This document shows, one piece after another, positions 63,724 through 64,000 of a DNA stretch of 64,000 bases. The notes under the pieces are model-generated. The model was not told the origin of the DNA. It searched no databases and was given only the letters and a program-made list of their open reading frames with translations. A program made the translations under genes and the position numbers. The DNA comes from Gracilinema caldarium DSM 7334 (GTDB lineage: Bacteria > Spirochaetota > Spirochaetia > Treponematales > Breznakiellaceae), in contig NC_015732.1 of assembly GCF_000219725.1 (NCBI RefSeq), positions 2,294,001 to 2,358,000 on the forward strand, in the 5' to 3' direction. Numbering within the stretch: position 1 is the stretch's first letter; each line of letters opens with the position of its first letter.

Positions 63724-64000
63724 ATGATGAATAATAACTACCGGAATCGATATTATCGATTATTAGCAAAATATAAATACGTTGTACAGTATACAAAAAA
63801 AGCTAAAACACTTATTATTCGCCTGCATAATAGTTATGTTAGGCTAAAACAGCATTATTTTAAAACACTACAAAAAGCTGCATATAATACTAAAACTTTA
63901 CTTGAACAGTCTATTAAAGAAAAATATCCCCTCATACTCGATCACCGGCGGCGCGTTGTTTATATTTCAGGAAAACTGCTTGATGCGATGGAAATGACAA
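63724..64000 (+). CDS. Hypothetical protein, 3' end beyond the window
   Basis: An open frame from ATG 63724 continues past base 64000. The first 90 residues are very rich in Tyr, Lys and Asn (for example MMNNNYRNRYYRLLAKYKY) with two helical blocks, KAKTLIIRLHNSYVRLKQHY and LLEQSIKEKYPLIL. No signal peptide or motif is visible. It begins 15 bases after the PAP2 gene and could share its transcript. The true length is unknown. Confidence 0.55.
   Translation, partial: MMNNNYRNRYYRLLAKYKYVVQYTKKAKTLIIRLHNSYVRLKQHYFKTLQKAAYNTKTLLEQSIKEKYPLILDHRRRVVYISGKLLDAMEMT

Noticed and set aside
1-64000. CRISPR arrays
   Set aside because: No regularly spaced direct repeats with unique spacers were seen on reading through the window; the only near-exact longer repeat is the 43-bp pair at the XRE-PIN cassette.

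Overview
The window is a bacterial chromosome segment, most likely from a spirochaete of the Treponema group, and possibly from a lineage living near phototrophic mats. This is an inference from family content: a DUF2259 secreted protein, a large membrane-anchored TPR protein like the flagellar collar proteins, many spirochaete-style secreted proteins of unknown function, and a G/K-signature phosphofructokinase. No rRNA lies in the window to settle it.

Bases 1-28.2 kb are housekeeping and lineage genes: a metallophosphoesterase, a CDF metal exporter, glmS, ssb, a U32-family protein of the RNA-hydroxylation type, MarC, thioredoxin, a lipoate ligase relative, a dolichol/DAG-type kinase, tRNA-Val and initiator tRNA-Met, a shikimate kinase, a GGDEF/EAL response regulator with its histidine kinase, phosphofructokinase and a secreted DUF4015 protein.

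Bases 28.2-41.0 kb form a sugar locus whose first gene is a GH31 enzyme carrying all the residues that define sulfoquinovosidases. Behind it lie a cupin-like candidate isomerase and a GPH symporter. Facing it are an ABC sugar importer with an L-fucose isomerase-like gene, and then a ROK repressor. Bases 56.76-61.12 kb hold a split transketolase, an RpiB-like isomerase, an iron alcohol dehydrogenase and a TauE/SafE exporter. Together these are the genes expected for the transketolase route of sulfoglycolysis: sulfoquinovose to sulfofructose to sulfoerythrose to sulfoerythrulose to sulfoacetaldehyde to isethionate, with xylulose 5-phosphate kept by the cell. A shared palindromic operator sits at the promoters of the glycosidase operon, the ABC operon and the ROK gene, and a weaker match lies upstream of the transketolase operon. 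The two loci therefore look like one regulon.

Bases 41.9-56.65 kb are a phage-defence island lying between the two halves of that regulon. It contains a DUF499 ATPase, a DUF3780 protein, an OLD-like AAA ATPase, a DUF1156 DNA methylase, a winged-helix protein and a PLD-SNF2 helicase. The methylase is broken by an IS5-like element with a clean 6-bp target duplication; precise excision would restore a 969-codon reading frame. An XRE-ImmA/IrrE plus PIN pair follows, bracketed by a 43-bp direct repeat of the helicase gene's 3' end.

Bases 61.2-64 kb hold cysK with a cysteine-poor Rrf2 regulator, a PAP2 phosphatase and a gene cut by the window edge.
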